Positions 1-8,327 of a DNA stretch of 64,000 nucleotides are shown in pieces (position 1 is the stretch's first letter; each line of letters begins with the position of its first letter). The notes beneath the pieces are model-generated. The model saw only the letters and a program-made list of their open reading frames with translations, was not told where the DNA came from and made no database searches. This stretch comes from Oscillospiraceae bacterium (lineage in GTDB: Bacteria > Bacillota > Clostridia > Oscillospirales > Oscillospiraceae): NCBI GenBank assembly GCA_020025305.1, contig JAHHSG010000001.1, positions 62,001 through 126,000 on the forward strand. Direction: 5' to 3'. A program made the position numbers and the translations under genes.

Positions 1-1094
1 AGCCTGCCACGCACTGCATTGATGAGTATATTCAGATTATTTCCCGCCTCATGGATACAGGATATGCTTATCAGGCCGGCGGCAATGTGTATTTTGACAC
101 CTCCAAGCTGGAGCGCTACTATGTGTTTAATGAGCACAAGGAAGAGGATCTGGCCGTCGGCGTCCGCGAAGGCGTGGAGGAGGACCTCAACAAGCGCAAT
201 AAGAACGATTTTGTGCTGTGGTTTACCAAGTCCAAGTTTGAGGATCAGGCTTTGAAATGGGATTCCCCCTGGGGGGTAGGCTATCCCGGCTGGCACATTG
301 AGTGCTCCGGTATCTCCATGAAGCATCTGGGGGAGGATCTGGATATCCACTGCGGCGGGATTGATAATGCTTTTCCGCACCATACCAACGAGATCGCACA
401 GTCTGAGAGCTATTTGGGGCACAAGTGGTGCAACTGGTGGGTCCATGTGATGCATCTGAATACCAATGATGGCAAAATGTCCAAGTCCAAGGGCGAGTTC
501 CTGACGGTTTCCCTACTGGAGGAGAAGGGCTATGACCCGTTGGCCTACCGTTTCTTCTGCCTGCAGAGCCACTACCGCAAGAGCCTTGTGTTCACTTGGG
601 AAAATCTGGATAACGCTGTGGTAGCTTACCAGAAGCTGATTGCGAAGATTGCGGCATTGCAGCCTGCGGATACCGCTGTGGATCAGGCGGCATTTGACGA
701 ATATAAGGCGAAGTTTATGAAGGGGATGGACAACGACCTCAATACCTCCATGGGAATCACCGCACTCTACGATGTGCTGAAGGCGAAGATGGGCGATGTG
801 ACCAAGCTGGCATTGATTGACAGCTTCGATACGGTGCTGGGCCTGGATCTGCTGAAAAAGGCTGCCGAGCTTCGTGCCAAGCAGGCCGCACAGGTTGCTG
901 CGCCTGCCGCGGGCTTCACTGTCATCTCTGAGGACGGCGAGGAGGATGCGGAGGTAGAGGCACTGATCCGCGCTCGTGCCGAGGCTAAGAAGGCTAAGAA
1001 CTTTGCCGAGGCAGACCGTATCCGGGACGAGCTGAAGGCACAGGGAATTGAAATCATCGACGTGGCCGGAGGTGCCAGGTGGAAGCGGATATAA
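1..1094 (+). CDS. cysS: Cysteine--tRNA ligase (5' part missing)
   Basis: Class I aminoacyl-tRNA synthetase that charges tRNA-Cys in the cytoplasm. The frame (third base of the window) is already open at the left edge, so the N-terminal part with the HIGH motif and first zinc cysteine lies outside. Visible are the zinc-site segments WHIECS and HHTNEIAQSE, the KMSKS loop at about 474-488, and the helical C-terminal anticodon-binding region ending in a TAA at 1092-1094. It is followed by a strong stem-loop terminator at 1239-1278. Product assignment is secure; only the start is unknown. Confidence 0.97.
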   Translation, partial: PATHCIDEYIQIISRLMDTGYAYQAGGNVYFDTSKLERYYVFNEHKEEDLAVGVREGVEEDLNKRNKNDFVLWFTKSKFEDQALKWDSPWGVGYPGWHIECSGISMKHLGEDLDIHCGGIDNAFPHHTNEIAQSESYLGHKWCNWWVHVMHLNTNDGKMSKSKGEFLTVSLLEEKGYDPLAYRFFCLQSHYRKSLVFTWENLDNAVVAYQKLIAKIAALQPADTAVDQAAFDEYKAKFMKGMDNDLNTSMGITALYDVLKAKMGDVTKLALIDSFDTVLGLDLLKKAAELRAKQAAQVAAPAAGFTVISEDGEEDAEVEALIRARAEAKKAKNFAEADRIRDELKAQGIEIIDVAGGARWKRI

Positions 1095-1238
1095 GAAGGA
1101 GCGATTCCACATCCTGCCGAGATGGGGGAAGAAGCTGACAGCCGAATACGTTCAGGGCAAAGTCCGTGCAAAGCGAGCGGAGGGTGCGGCACAGCAGATG
1201 CGCCGTCTATTTCCAGCACCATGAGCAAATCTTATACA

Positions 1239-1278
1239 AAAGCGGAGTGGAACAGCTGACGCTGTTCCACTCCGCTTT
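1239..1278. terminator. Bidirectional intrinsic terminator between cysS and ade
   Basis: An 18-bp perfect stem (1239-1256 with 1261-1278) closed by a TGAC loop, with A residues on the left and T residues on the right. It can end cysS on the plus strand and adenine deaminase on the minus strand, which converge here. The 140 bases between the cysS stop and this hairpin show no convincing gene. Confidence 0.85.
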
Positions 1279-1356
1279 CAAATGCATATTTTCCTGTCAG
1301 TCTGGTTTTTCTGCTGTCCGTATCATCGGGGACAGTTCAGAAGATGCCAGTCTTTT

Positions 1357-3087
1357 TTATACATATTGTTGGGTATTCACATCCAGAACGCCGCGGGTGG
1401 TAATGCGCAGCGAGGGAATGACCGGCAGTGCCATAAAGCTGAGGGTCATAAAGGGATCCACTCCGGGCGTGACCCCCAGTTGATAAGCCTTTGCCTTGGC
1501 CTCCTCCAAATCGTGGTTGACATTCACCAGACTATCATCACTCATAATGCCGGCAATGGGCAGCGGTACCTCACCTAATACGGCGCCGTTGCGCATCACA
1601 GTGATGCCGCCCTTATTTTCCACGATCCGATTCACTGCCGCTGCCATATCTTCTTCATTGGCACCCACCACAATGATGTTGTGGGAGTCGTGGGAGATAC
1701 TGGTAGCCACAGCACCTTCCTGCAGTCCGTAGCCTTTGATATAACCAATGCCGATGTGGTGGGTGTTCTTATGCCGCTCGATAACGGCAATTTTCAAAAT
1801 ATCCTTTTCAACATCAATATGGTTGGCATACCCTTCGTCCTGTGTCACGATTTCGCCGGGAACCATGCCGATGACACCGCGGGGGCGGGGGTCGGCAAAG
1901 TCATTGGCGGTGAGGAGAGAGACGTGGAAGGTATTATGGGCCCGCTTTACCAGATAGGGATCTACCTCCGGCACGGGGAAATCCCGCAGCTGACCGTCGT
2001 ACATCAGCTTCCCCTTTTTAAAGACTTTTTCAATGTGGAAGTTCTCGAAATTATCAATTACCACGAAATCACCCAGATAACCGGGTGCGATGGCCCCCCG
2101 GTTATTGAGCAGGAAGTACCGGGCGGCGTTGTGACAGGCAGCCTTGATGGCGGTAATGGGCTCCACACCTAGGGAAATGGCTTTTTTCACGATATAGTCA
2201 ATATGGCCCTTCTCCAAAAGATCATTGGGGTGCTTATCGTCGGTGCAGAACATACAGCGCTCTACATACTTGTCACACAGCAGAGGGATCAATGCCTCCA
2301 GATTCCGTGCCGCCGTACCTTCACGGATCATGATGAACTGGCCGCGGCGCAGCTTAGCCAAGGCGTCCTCTATGTCGGAGCACTCGTGGTCGGAGTACAC
2401 ACCGGCAGCAATATAGGCGTTCAAATCCGCACCGCCAAGCCCGGGAGCATGGCCATCGATTTTCTTGTGGTGTGCCTGCGCTGCCACAATCTTTTCTACC
2501 ACCTGCGGGTCTGCATTCACCGCACCTACAAAGTTCATCATTTCCGCCAGCCCCTGCACACGGGGATGGTCATAGAAGGAGTCGATGGCCCGATAGTCCA
2601 GATTGGCCCCCGACTCATCCAGCGGTGTGGCCGGGACACAGGAGGGCAGCATAAAGCGTACGTCTACCGGCAGATCCTCTGTGGCCTGCAGCATATACTC
2701 AATGCCGTCCGTACCCATTACATTGGCAATTTCGTGTGGGTCGGTAATGACGGTAGTCGTACCGTGGGGCAGAACTGCTTTGGCAAATTCACTGGGGGAT
2801 ACCAGCGAACTCTCCAGATGGATGTGGGCATCGATAAAGCCGGGAAGCACGATCTTTCCAGAGACATCCACTTCCTCGACGCCATGATATTCCCCCATGC
2901 CCACAATGAGGCCCTCTGCCACAGCAATATCCGCATGGCAGATTTCATTGGAAAATACATTCACATAGGCGGCGTTTTTCAGCACTAAATCGGCGGGCAT
3001 CCTTCCGGAAGCCACATGGATCACGTGGAGTTTCTTGTTCATTTTTCGGTTGATTTTACCGGCATAGCTCTCTTTAACAGACATCAT
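1357..3087 (-). CDS. ade: Adenine deaminase
   Basis: Amidohydrolase-superfamily enzyme that hydrolyses adenine to hypoxanthine and ammonia in purine salvage. The 576-residue protein has the usual length and the family's metal-site segments in order: GFIDAHIHLES near residue 90, DPHEIAN, GHAPGLGG, and TDDKHPNDLLEKGHID near residue 285. Two adjacent ATG codons (3087 and 3084) follow an AAGGGAG site; 3084 has slightly better spacing. It has its own promoter at 3141-3169, downstream of the terminator of the phosphoribosyltransferase gene. The two neighbours offer alternative fates for a free purine base (deamination or ribophosphorylation). Confidence 0.95.
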   Translation of the reverse strand: MMSVKESYAGKINRKMNKKLHVIHVASGRMPADLVLKNAAYVNVFSNEICHADIAVAEGLIVGMGEYHGVEEVDVSGKIVLPGFIDAHIHLESSLVSPSEFAKAVLPHGTTTVITDPHEIANVMGTDGIEYMLQATEDLPVDVRFMLPSCVPATPLDESGANLDYRAIDSFYDHPRVQGLAEMMNFVGAVNADPQVVEKIVAAQAHHKKIDGHAPGLGGADLNAYIAAGVYSDHECSDIEDALAKLRRGQFIMIREGTAARNLEALIPLLCDKYVERCMFCTDDKHPNDLLEKGHIDYIVKKAISLGVEPITAIKAACHNAARYFLLNNRGAIAPGYLGDFVVIDNFENFHIEKVFKKGKLMYDGQLRDFPVPEVDPYLVKRAHNTFHVSLLTANDFADPRPRGVIGMVPGEIVTQDEGYANHIDVEKDILKIAVIERHKNTHHIGIGYIKGYGLQEGAVATSISHDSHNIIVVGANEEDMAAAVNRIVENKGGITVMRNGAVLGEVPLPIAGIMSDDSLVNVNHDLEEAKAKAYQLGVTPGVDPFMTLSFMALPVIPSLRITTRGVLDVNTQQYV

Positions 3088-3140
3088 AGACTCCCTTCTT
3101 CCCGTAGGAACATACTTACCATTGCTTATATTAATTTCTC

Positions 3141-3169
3141 ATATTAACACAACTTATAAAGAAAGTCTA
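3141..3169 (-). promoter_or_regulatory. Putative promoter of ade
   Basis: On the minus strand, TAGACT and TAATAT are separated by 17 bases, about 55 bases upstream of the ade start. The -35 box matches four of six consensus positions. Confidence 0.55.
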
Positions 3170-3188
3170 TAGCTTACAAAAAGCTTTT

Positions 3189-3220
3189 AAAAAAAAGCAG
3201 TCACCCTTTCGGGTGACTGC
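3189..3220 (-). terminator. Intrinsic terminator after the phosphoribosyltransferase gene
   Basis: A 10-bp stem GCAGTCACCC/GGGTGACTGC with a GAAA loop, followed on the minus strand by eight T residues. It begins nine bases past the gene's stop codon. Confidence 0.92.
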
Positions 3221-3229
3221 CGGAACTAT

Positions 3230-3793
3230 CTACGCTTTGATGGTGCCGTCTGCATTGAACAGGGGCAGAGGAGCCAAAAACTTGATATCGGGACGATTCT
3301 GTGCATCTCCCTCGGCCAGAACGGCAATGCGATCGACTACCGTACCGCCGGCAGCAGACACCAAAGACTCCATCGCCAGCAGAGAGCCGCCGGTAGAGAT
3401 CACATCATCCACCAGCAAAATGCGCTTGCCGCGGATGAGATCGGCATCATCACGGCCCAAATACAGCTTTTGAACGCCAGAGGTGGTGATAGACTGATCC
3501 TCAACGCACAGGGGATCGGGCATATAGGCTTTGGGCCCCTTGCGGGCGATAAAATATTTGCTGGCGCCGGACTGACGTGCCATCTCATGAATCAGAGGGA
3601 TACTCTTGGCCTCAGCAGTGAAGAGATAGTCATAGCTATCGGAAGGAACCAGCTTCAAAAGTTCACGGGCACAGGCCACGGTCAGCTCTGCATCACCAAA
3701 GCAGACAAAAGCACCAATATATAGATTGTCGGTGACCTTGCAGATGGGAAGGTTACGCTTGAGACCTGCCACATTCATCGGATAAGTAGGCAT
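3230..3793 (-). CDS. Phosphoribosyltransferase family protein (adenine/xanthine type)
   Basis: A 187-residue type I phosphoribosyltransferase. The PRPP-binding loop ILLVDDVISTGGS lies near residue 125, followed by a conserved hydrophobic tail. Such enzymes join a purine base to PRPP to form the nucleotide. Annotated relatives are usually called adenine phosphoribosyltransferase, but the base cannot be settled from sequence alone. The start MPTYPMN at 3793 is chosen because AGAAGGAG precedes it by seven bases; an in-frame ATG 78 bases upstream lacks such a site. A strong promoter at 3943-3970 leaves a roughly 140-base leader with several possible hairpins. Confidence 0.82.
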   Translation of the reverse strand: MPTYPMNVAGLKRNLPICKVTDNLYIGAFVCFGDAELTVACARELLKLVPSDSYDYLFTAEAKSIPLIHEMARQSGASKYFIARKGPKAYMPDPLCVEDQSITTSGVQKLYLGRDDADLIRGKRILLVDDVISTGGSLLAMESLVSAAGGTVVDRIAVLAEGDAQNRPDIKFLAPLPLFNADGTIKA

Positions 3794-3815
3794 ACATACT
3801 CCTTCTGCCGCTATT

Positions 3816-3880
3816 GTGTGATTTGCAGGAGGAACTCTCCGCTTAGCGGCCATCGGAGGGCTATGCGTCAATCACACCGC
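3816..3880 (-). promoter_or_regulatory. Structured 5' leader of the phosphoribosyltransferase mRNA
   Basis: Within the leader, 3816-3823 pairs perfectly with 3870-3877 (8 bp). The enclosed 46 bases can form either of two overlapping hairpins: CTCCG/CGGAG (3837-3841 with 3854-3858) or CCGC/GCGG (3839-3842 with 3846-3849). I do not find the conserved core of the purine or PRPP aptamers, so the ligand, if any, is unknown. Confidence 0.4.
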
Positions 3881-3942
3881 CGCTGTTCGGTCGGCGCACC
3901 GTGTTTGTACAAACTGTAAATGGGGGAAAATAACGCATATCT

Positions 3943-3970
3943 ATTATATCGGATACGGGAAAAAAGTCAA
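3943..3970 (-). promoter_or_regulatory. Promoter of the phosphoribosyltransferase gene
   Basis: On the minus strand, TTGACT (3970-3965) and TATAAT (3948-3943) with a 16-base spacer. The next 300 bases toward gdhA (3971-4219) hold only this promoter and the divergent gdhA promoter. Confidence 0.8.
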
Positions 3971-4124
3971 GAGAGGGGGGAGACATCCTCTTTGATAAAG
4001 TGGCGAAATATCACAAGGAAAGTAAAAGATGCACTATTCACGAAACAAATTAATTTTGAGCATGTCGCACAAAAAGTTAGCAATTAATTCTATAGCACCA
4101 TCGCAAATTGTTGACGCTTTCCGC

Positions 4125-4153
4125 TTGAGAAAGAAGAACAGGGGTGTTATGAT
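4125..4153 (+). promoter_or_regulatory. Promoter of gdhA
   Basis: TTGAGA (4125-4130) and TATGAT (4148-4153) with a 17-base spacer, 67 bases before the gdhA start. Confidence 0.75.
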
Positions 4154-4219
4154 GCAAGTAGAAGAAGCGCGCTGCAGGGCAGCAAACAGGAACGATTGAA
4201 TCAAATGGAGGGAAAGGCA

Positions 4220-5572
4220 ATGAATGCATATCTGGAGAGAGTTCTTGCAGATGTGAAGGAAAAGCATGGCAACGAACCCGAATTTGTCCAAGCGGTGGAG
4301 GAGGTTTTCTCCTCTTTGGAGCCTGTCATTGAAAAGCATCCCGAGTATGAAAAGGTGGATTTGCTGGGCCGGATGGTAGAGCCGGAGCGTATGTTCACCT
4401 TCCGGGTGGTGTGGTGCGACGATCAAGGTCAGTGGCACACCAATCGCGGCTGGCGCTGTCAGTTTAACGGGGCGATCGGACCCTATAAGGGCGGACTTCG
4501 GTTCCAAAAGAATGTATATGAGGGGATCATTAAGTTTTTGGGCTTTGAGCAGACGTTCAAAAACGCACTGACCGGCCTGCCGATCGGAGGTGGCAAGGGC
4601 GGCAGCGATTTCGATCCGGCAGGGAAGTCTGATGCGGAGATCATGCGCTTCTGCCAGAGCTACATGTCTGCGCTTTACCGCTATATCGGCCCGGATGTGG
4701 ATGTGCCTGCCGGCGACATGGGCGTGGGAGCTCGTGAAATCGGCTACTTGTTCGGACAATATCGCCGCTTGAAGGGCGTATGGGAAAATGGCGTCATTAC
4801 CGGCAAGGGATTTTCTTATGGTGGTTCCCGTATTCGTCCTGAGGCCACCGGCTATGGTGCAGTGTACTACCTCTGTGAGGTGCTCAAGCATGAACAGGAC
4901 ACCATCGAGGGCAAGCGTATCGGCGTATCCGGCTACGGCAACGTGGCGTGGGGTATTATGAAGAAGGCCGCCGAACTGGGTGCTAAAGTGACTTACATGT
5001 CGGGCCCTGATGGCTATGTCCACGATCCGGATGGGATCTATGGCGAGGAGAAGCTGGACTTTATTCTCCATATGCGCGCGACGGATCCCATGCACTGCAA
5101 GCCTTATGCCGACAAGTTCGGCTGCGAGTTTGTTCCTGACAAGAAACACTGGGGGGCCAAAGATGTGGATATCCTTATGCCCTCAGCGATGCAGAACGAC
5201 GTGACCTTGGAATGGGCAGAACGGATAGCGGCTTCCGGTGTGAAGTATTATATCGAGGTCGCCAATATGCCCACCACGAACGAAGCACTGTCGCTGCTGC
5301 GGGCCCAGAAGCATATGATCGTGGCACCCTGTAAGGCTGTCAATGCCGGTGGCGTAGGGGTGTCGGCACTGGAGATGAGCCAGAACTCCGAGCGTCTGGT
5401 TTGGACGGAGGAGGAAGTGGATGCGCAGCTTAAAAAGATGATGGCGGACATTCACCGTAATTCTGCCGCAGCAGCCGAGGCCTATGGATTGGGGTACGAT
5501 CTGGTGGCCGGTGCTAATATTGCAGGGTTTGAAAAGGTGGCAGATGCCATGATGGCGCAGGGGTGCTTCTAA
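4220..5572 (+). CDS. gdhA: NADP-specific glutamate dehydrogenase
   Basis: Interconverts 2-oxoglutarate plus ammonia and glutamate, the main ammonia assimilation step; lysine and cysteine breakdown encoded in this window release ammonia. The 450-residue protein has the hexameric bacterial enzyme's length. It carries the substrate loop GPYKGGLRF, the catalytic lysine in PIGGGKGGSDF (about residue 126), the aspartate-bearing DVDVPAGDMGVG, and a Rossmann segment GVSGYGNVAWG. The ATG at 4220 follows GGAGGGAAAGG; an in-frame ATG 24 bases earlier lacks such a site. NADP preference is inferred from overall similarity to the 450-residue GdhA group. Confidence 0.96.
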   Translation: MNAYLERVLADVKEKHGNEPEFVQAVEEVFSSLEPVIEKHPEYEKVDLLGRMVEPERMFTFRVVWCDDQGQWHTNRGWRCQFNGAIGPYKGGLRFQKNVYEGIIKFLGFEQTFKNALTGLPIGGGKGGSDFDPAGKSDAEIMRFCQSYMSALYRYIGPDVDVPAGDMGVGAREIGYLFGQYRRLKGVWENGVITGKGFSYGGSRIRPEATGYGAVYYLCEVLKHEQDTIEGKRIGVSGYGNVAWGIMKKAAELGAKVTYMSGPDGYVHDPDGIYGEEKLDFILHMRATDPMHCKPYADKFGCEFVPDKKHWGAKDVDILMPSAMQNDVTLEWAERIAASGVKYYIEVANMPTTNEALSLLRAQKHMIVAPCKAVNAGGVGVSALEMSQNSERLVWTEEEVDAQLKKMMADIHRNSAAAAEAYGLGYDLVAGANIAGFEKVADAMMAQGCF

Positions 5573-5610
5573 GAGAGCAAAACAAGAGAAAAGGCGGCAC
5601 TTGCGTGCGT

Positions 5611-5685
5611 GATCCGTTAGAAAAAGTGGGCAAAGCCACAATGCATCCCTTTGCTGGGGGCATTGTGCCGTTGGAAAAAGTTGTG
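5611..5685. repeat. Inverted repeat flanked by an imperfect direct repeat
   Basis: CACAATGC (5637-5644) and GCATTGTG (5660-5667) form an 8-bp inverted repeat. It lies between two copies of a CCGTT[A/G]GAAAAAGT direct repeat (starting near 5614 and 5668). No T-run follows, so a gdhA terminator role is doubtful; the right copy adjoins the promoter of the next gene. Confidence 0.4.
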
Positions 5686-5710
5686 CTGGGGCGCAAAAAT
5701 GTGGTATGAT
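5681..5710 (+). promoter_or_regulatory. Putative promoter of the histidine phosphatase gene
   Basis: TTGTGC (5681-5686) and TATGAT (5705-5710) separated by 18 bases, about 70 bases before the start codon. Confidence 0.5.
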
Positions 5711-5781
5711 AACCAAGAGCAGCCTATTGCGGCGAGAAATTCACTGCCAAGCGAAAGATTACCCTCAAGGAGGACGAAACG

Positions 5782-6354
5782 ATGGAATTAATACTACTGC
5801 GCCACGGTATTACGGAAGGAAATCAGCGAAAACTCTGCTATGGGAGCACAGATCTTCCACTGCTGCCTGAGGGGGCAGCGGCACTGCAGGAAGCAGCGCA
5901 GACAAAGCACTATCCCAAGGCGGAGCGCTACTACACCAGTGGGATGCGTCGTACGGAGCAGACACTGGAAATGCTGTATGGGGAGGTTCCTCACAAGGTG
6001 TTGCCGGGACTGCGGGAGATGGACTGCGGTGAACTGGAAATGATCCCCTTTGCCCAGTTGGAGGAGGTGCCGGCGTATTGCAATTGGATGCACGATGCTA
6101 CGGGCGATACACCGGTGCCCGGCGGCGAGAGCTTCCGGCAGGTACTGGAGCGGGGAATGATGGAGCTGAATCGACTGATCGAGAAGGATGAGGATGCGGT
6201 GTGCGTCATGCACGGAGGCATTATGGGCTTAATTTTAGATCAATGGTTTCCCGGGAAACCATTTGGCTACTATGTGCCCCATCCGGGTTCCGGCTATCAG
6301 GTGACGGTGACGGCAGGCAAGCCGGTGGCGATCTGTCCTATTCCGGGAGAGTAA
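5782..6354 (+). CDS. Histidine phosphatase family protein
   Basis: A 190-residue member of the phosphoglycerate mutase-like phosphatase superfamily. The N-terminal LLRHGITEGN carries the phosphorylated histidine; the second catalytic histidine is in CVMHGGIMG near residue 144, and the acid is in PVPGGESF. Members include alpha-ribazole phosphatase (CobC) of cobalamin assembly and various sugar phosphatases. This organism makes corrinoids, so CobC is possible, but the gene stands alone here and substrate is open. AAGGAGG precedes the ATG. A bidirectional terminator follows. Confidence 0.85.
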   Translation: MELILLRHGITEGNQRKLCYGSTDLPLLPEGAAALQEAAQTKHYPKAERYYTSGMRRTEQTLEMLYGEVPHKVLPGLREMDCGELEMIPFAQLEEVPAYCNWMHDATGDTPVPGGESFRQVLERGMMELNRLIEKDEDAVCVMHGGIMGLILDQWFPGKPFGYYVPHPGSGYQVTVTAGKPVAICPIPGE

Positions 6355-6393
6355 CGCCGGGCAAATGGTGTGCAGCTGGTAAATAGAACATAG

Positions 6394-6429
6394 AAAAGCG
6401 GTGGCGGACCTATGTCCGTCACCGCTTTT
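6394..6429. terminator. Bidirectional terminator between the phosphatase and apeB
   Basis: A 12-bp stem (6398-6409 with 6414-6425, one G-U pair), loop CTAT, with AAAA before and TTTT after. It serves two convergent genes. Confidence 0.88.
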
Positions 6430-6454
6430 GGCTGTTTTTGAGAGAGGGGACAGT

Positions 6455-7768
6455 TTATGCCCAATATAGGCTGCCGTCGTTGTCCACACAAAGAGACTTA
6501 CTGTAGAGGGTAGTCATCGCCTCCACCAAATAGGGGAGATCTGCGCTGCCCATAGTTTCGTAGGAGGAGTGCATAGCCAGTTGGGCCAGGCCGATATCCA
6601 CCGTGCGTACCGGCATATGGGTATTGGCGATACTGCCCAGGGTGGAGCCGCCCGCCATATCAGAACGATTGGCGAATACCTGTACCGGCACTTCCGCTAT
6701 GCGGCAAATGCTGCGCATCAGAGCCGCCGTGACGCCATCGGTGGTGTAGTGCTGGTTGGCGTTATATTTGATCACCACACCGCCATTGAGTATGGGCGCG
6801 TTTTGCGAATCGGACAGCTCCGGGTGGTTGGGGTGCTTGGCGTGGGCATTGTCGGCGGAGACGAGAAAGCTGCTGGATAAAAGCCGCTGATATCCTTCCT
6901 CATCCATGCCAAGGGAAAAAGCAGTGCGGCGCAGCGTATCCCGCAGGAGTGTGGAGCCCGCACCCTGCTTGCTCTGGCTGCCTGTTTCCTCGTTGTCGAA
7001 GAGACAGTAGACAGTGATGGCATGACTGCTGTCGGCATTTATAAAACCTTCCAGACAGCCAAAAGCGCAGCTTAAGTCATCGAGGCGTGGTGCCAGCAGC
7101 AAAGAGTCGTCGCCGCCTGCCACCGTGCCACGGGTGCGGCAGGTAAGGTAGAGATCGTGCCCCACGATGTCTTTTTCCGCAACGCCTGCATTTTCTGCCG
7201 CCAGTGTCAGCACAGAGGGGGCGTCGCCGCCCACACCGTACAGGGGTAGCGTATCCACGGCGGCATTATACTTGAAGCCGTCATTGGCGGCACGGTTCAT
7301 GTGAATGGCAACGCTGGGGATTACGGCCAGATCTTGATCCAGATGGACGAGACGGGAGATGATGCGCCCCTGTTTTTCCACCAGCACCCGTCCGGCTACT
7401 CCCAAAGGGCGATCCAGCCACGAGGCCATCAGCATCCCGCCGTAGCGCTCCGTTTGCAGCTGCACATAGGCATGGCCTGCGGCGGTGGTTTGGGGGTGCT
7501 CTTTCAGCTTAAAGGTGGGGGAGTCGCTGTGGGCGGCGGACATAGTGAATCCGGTGGGCGTTCCCTCCGGGATGCGCAGGGCGATGAGGGAGGAGCCGTT
7601 GACGGTAAAGTAATAACGCCCGCCCGGCTGCAGCTGCCACGGTTCGTTGGGGGAAAGGGGCGTAAAGCTGTCCTGCTCCAATAGGGCGGAGACGGTGTCT
7701 ACGGTGTGAAAAGGACTGGGGGAGGCGGCGATAAACTCCAACAGACGCCGATTCAGTGTTCCGAGCAT
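6455..7768 (-). CDS. apeB: M18 family aminopeptidase
   Basis: A cytoplasmic zinc exopeptidase (aspartyl aminopeptidase family) that releases N-terminal residues from peptides. The 437-residue protein matches the family length. Metal and catalytic segments appear in order: SAAHSDSPTFKLKE near residue 78, APRLDDLSCAFG near 225, FDNEETGSQSKQGAGS near 258, and the C-terminal ANRSDMAGGSTLGSI and DIGLAQLAMHSS. The start follows AAAGGAGA by eight bases and has a promoter at 7830-7858. Peptide turnover would suit an amino-acid fermenter. The bacterial symbol varies between apeB and pepB. Confidence 0.93.
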   Translation of the reverse strand: MLGTLNRRLLEFIAASPSPFHTVDTVSALLEQDSFTPLSPNEPWQLQPGGRYYFTVNGSSLIALRIPEGTPTGFTMSAAHSDSPTFKLKEHPQTTAAGHAYVQLQTERYGGMLMASWLDRPLGVAGRVLVEKQGRIISRLVHLDQDLAVIPSVAIHMNRAANDGFKYNAAVDTLPLYGVGGDAPSVLTLAAENAGVAEKDIVGHDLYLTCRTRGTVAGGDDSLLLAPRLDDLSCAFGCLEGFINADSSHAITVYCLFDNEETGSQSKQGAGSTLLRDTLRRTAFSLGMDEEGYQRLLSSSFLVSADNAHAKHPNHPELSDSQNAPILNGGVVIKYNANQHYTTDGVTAALMRSICRIAEVPVQVFANRSDMAGGSTLGSIANTHMPVRTVDIGLAQLAMHSSYETMGSADLPYLVEAMTTLYSKSLCVDNDGSLYWA

Positions 7769-7829
7769 GAGGAAGTCTCCTTTCGATAAAATAATGGTTC
7801 ACAGTTATGTGCTCACCATATTTAGATCT

Positions 7830-7858
7830 ATTATACCCGGTGGGGAGATGCATGTAAA
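7830..7858 (-). promoter_or_regulatory. Promoter of apeB
   Basis: On the minus strand TTTACA (7858-7853) and TATAAT (7835-7830) with a 17-base spacer. Confidence 0.8.
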
Positions 7859-7862
7859 GGTG

Positions 7863-7890
7863 AAAAAAGCCTCCCTCAGGAGGCTTTTTT
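7863..7890 (-). terminator. Terminator of the aro operon
   Basis: Stem GCCTCC/GGAGGC (7869-7874 with 7879-7884) with T6 on the minus strand, starting directly at the aroQ stop codon. A/T runs on both sides make it potentially bidirectional. Confidence 0.85.
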
Positions 7891-8327
7891 CATCGCTGTT
7901 CCAAGTATTCTTTTAAGTATAAAATGGCCTGCCGATAGCCCTCGAAGCCCAAACCGGCAAAAGTTTTGATGCAGGCCATACCGGCATAGGAGACTTGACG
8001 GAATTCCTCTCTGGTATGGATGTCCGACAGGTGAACCTCTATTGCGGGTAGTGCCACCGCTTTGAGTGCGTCCAAGATGGCAATGCTGGTATGGGTATAA
8101 GCGGCGGGGTTGATAATGATGCCGTCTGCCGTGCCGTAGCATTGCTGAATGCGATCTACAATAGCGCCTTCGTGATTGGACTGGAACAGCTCCACAGCGA
8201 TGCATTCTTTCTCGCAGATGCGGCAGATATAGCTTTCCAGTGCTGCAAAGGTACCTGTACCATAGATCTCCGGCTCCCGAAGTCCCAGCAGATTCAGATT
8301 AGGCCCGTTAATAACCACAAATTTCAT
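7890..8327 (-). CDS. aroQ: Type II 3-dehydroquinate dehydratase
   Basis: Removes water from 3-dehydroquinate to give 3-dehydroshikimate, third step of the shikimate pathway. The 145-residue protein is typical of the dodecameric type II enzyme: NGPNLNLLGLREPEIYG at the N-terminus (catalytic tyrosine), QSNHEGAIVDRI, INPAAYTHTSIA, and EVHLSDIHTREEFR with the catalytic histidine. It is last in the eight-gene aro operon. Its start overlaps the end of aroE/K by 20 bases, and its ribosome-binding site AAAGGAGT lies inside that gene. The operon terminator follows at once. Confidence 0.97.
   Translation of the reverse strand: MKFVVINGPNLNLLGLREPEIYGTGTFAALESYICRICEKECIAVELFQSNHEGAIVDRIQQCYGTADGIIINPAAYTHTSIAILDALKAVALPAIEVHLSDIHTREEFRQVSYAGMACIKTFAGLGFEGYRQAILYLKEYLEQR

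Noticed and set aside
1095..1236. Open frame after cysS reading a basic peptide (contains RAKRAEGAAQQMRR)
   Set aside because: No start codon with a ribosome-binding site that does not overlap cysS, and no family resemblance; it may be chance or an old gene tail.
4034..5149. Long 371-codon minus-strand frame opposite gdhA
   Set aside because: It lies antisense to a clear, full-length GdhA with promoter and ribosome-binding site; its protein resembles no family and reflects the codon bias of gdhA.
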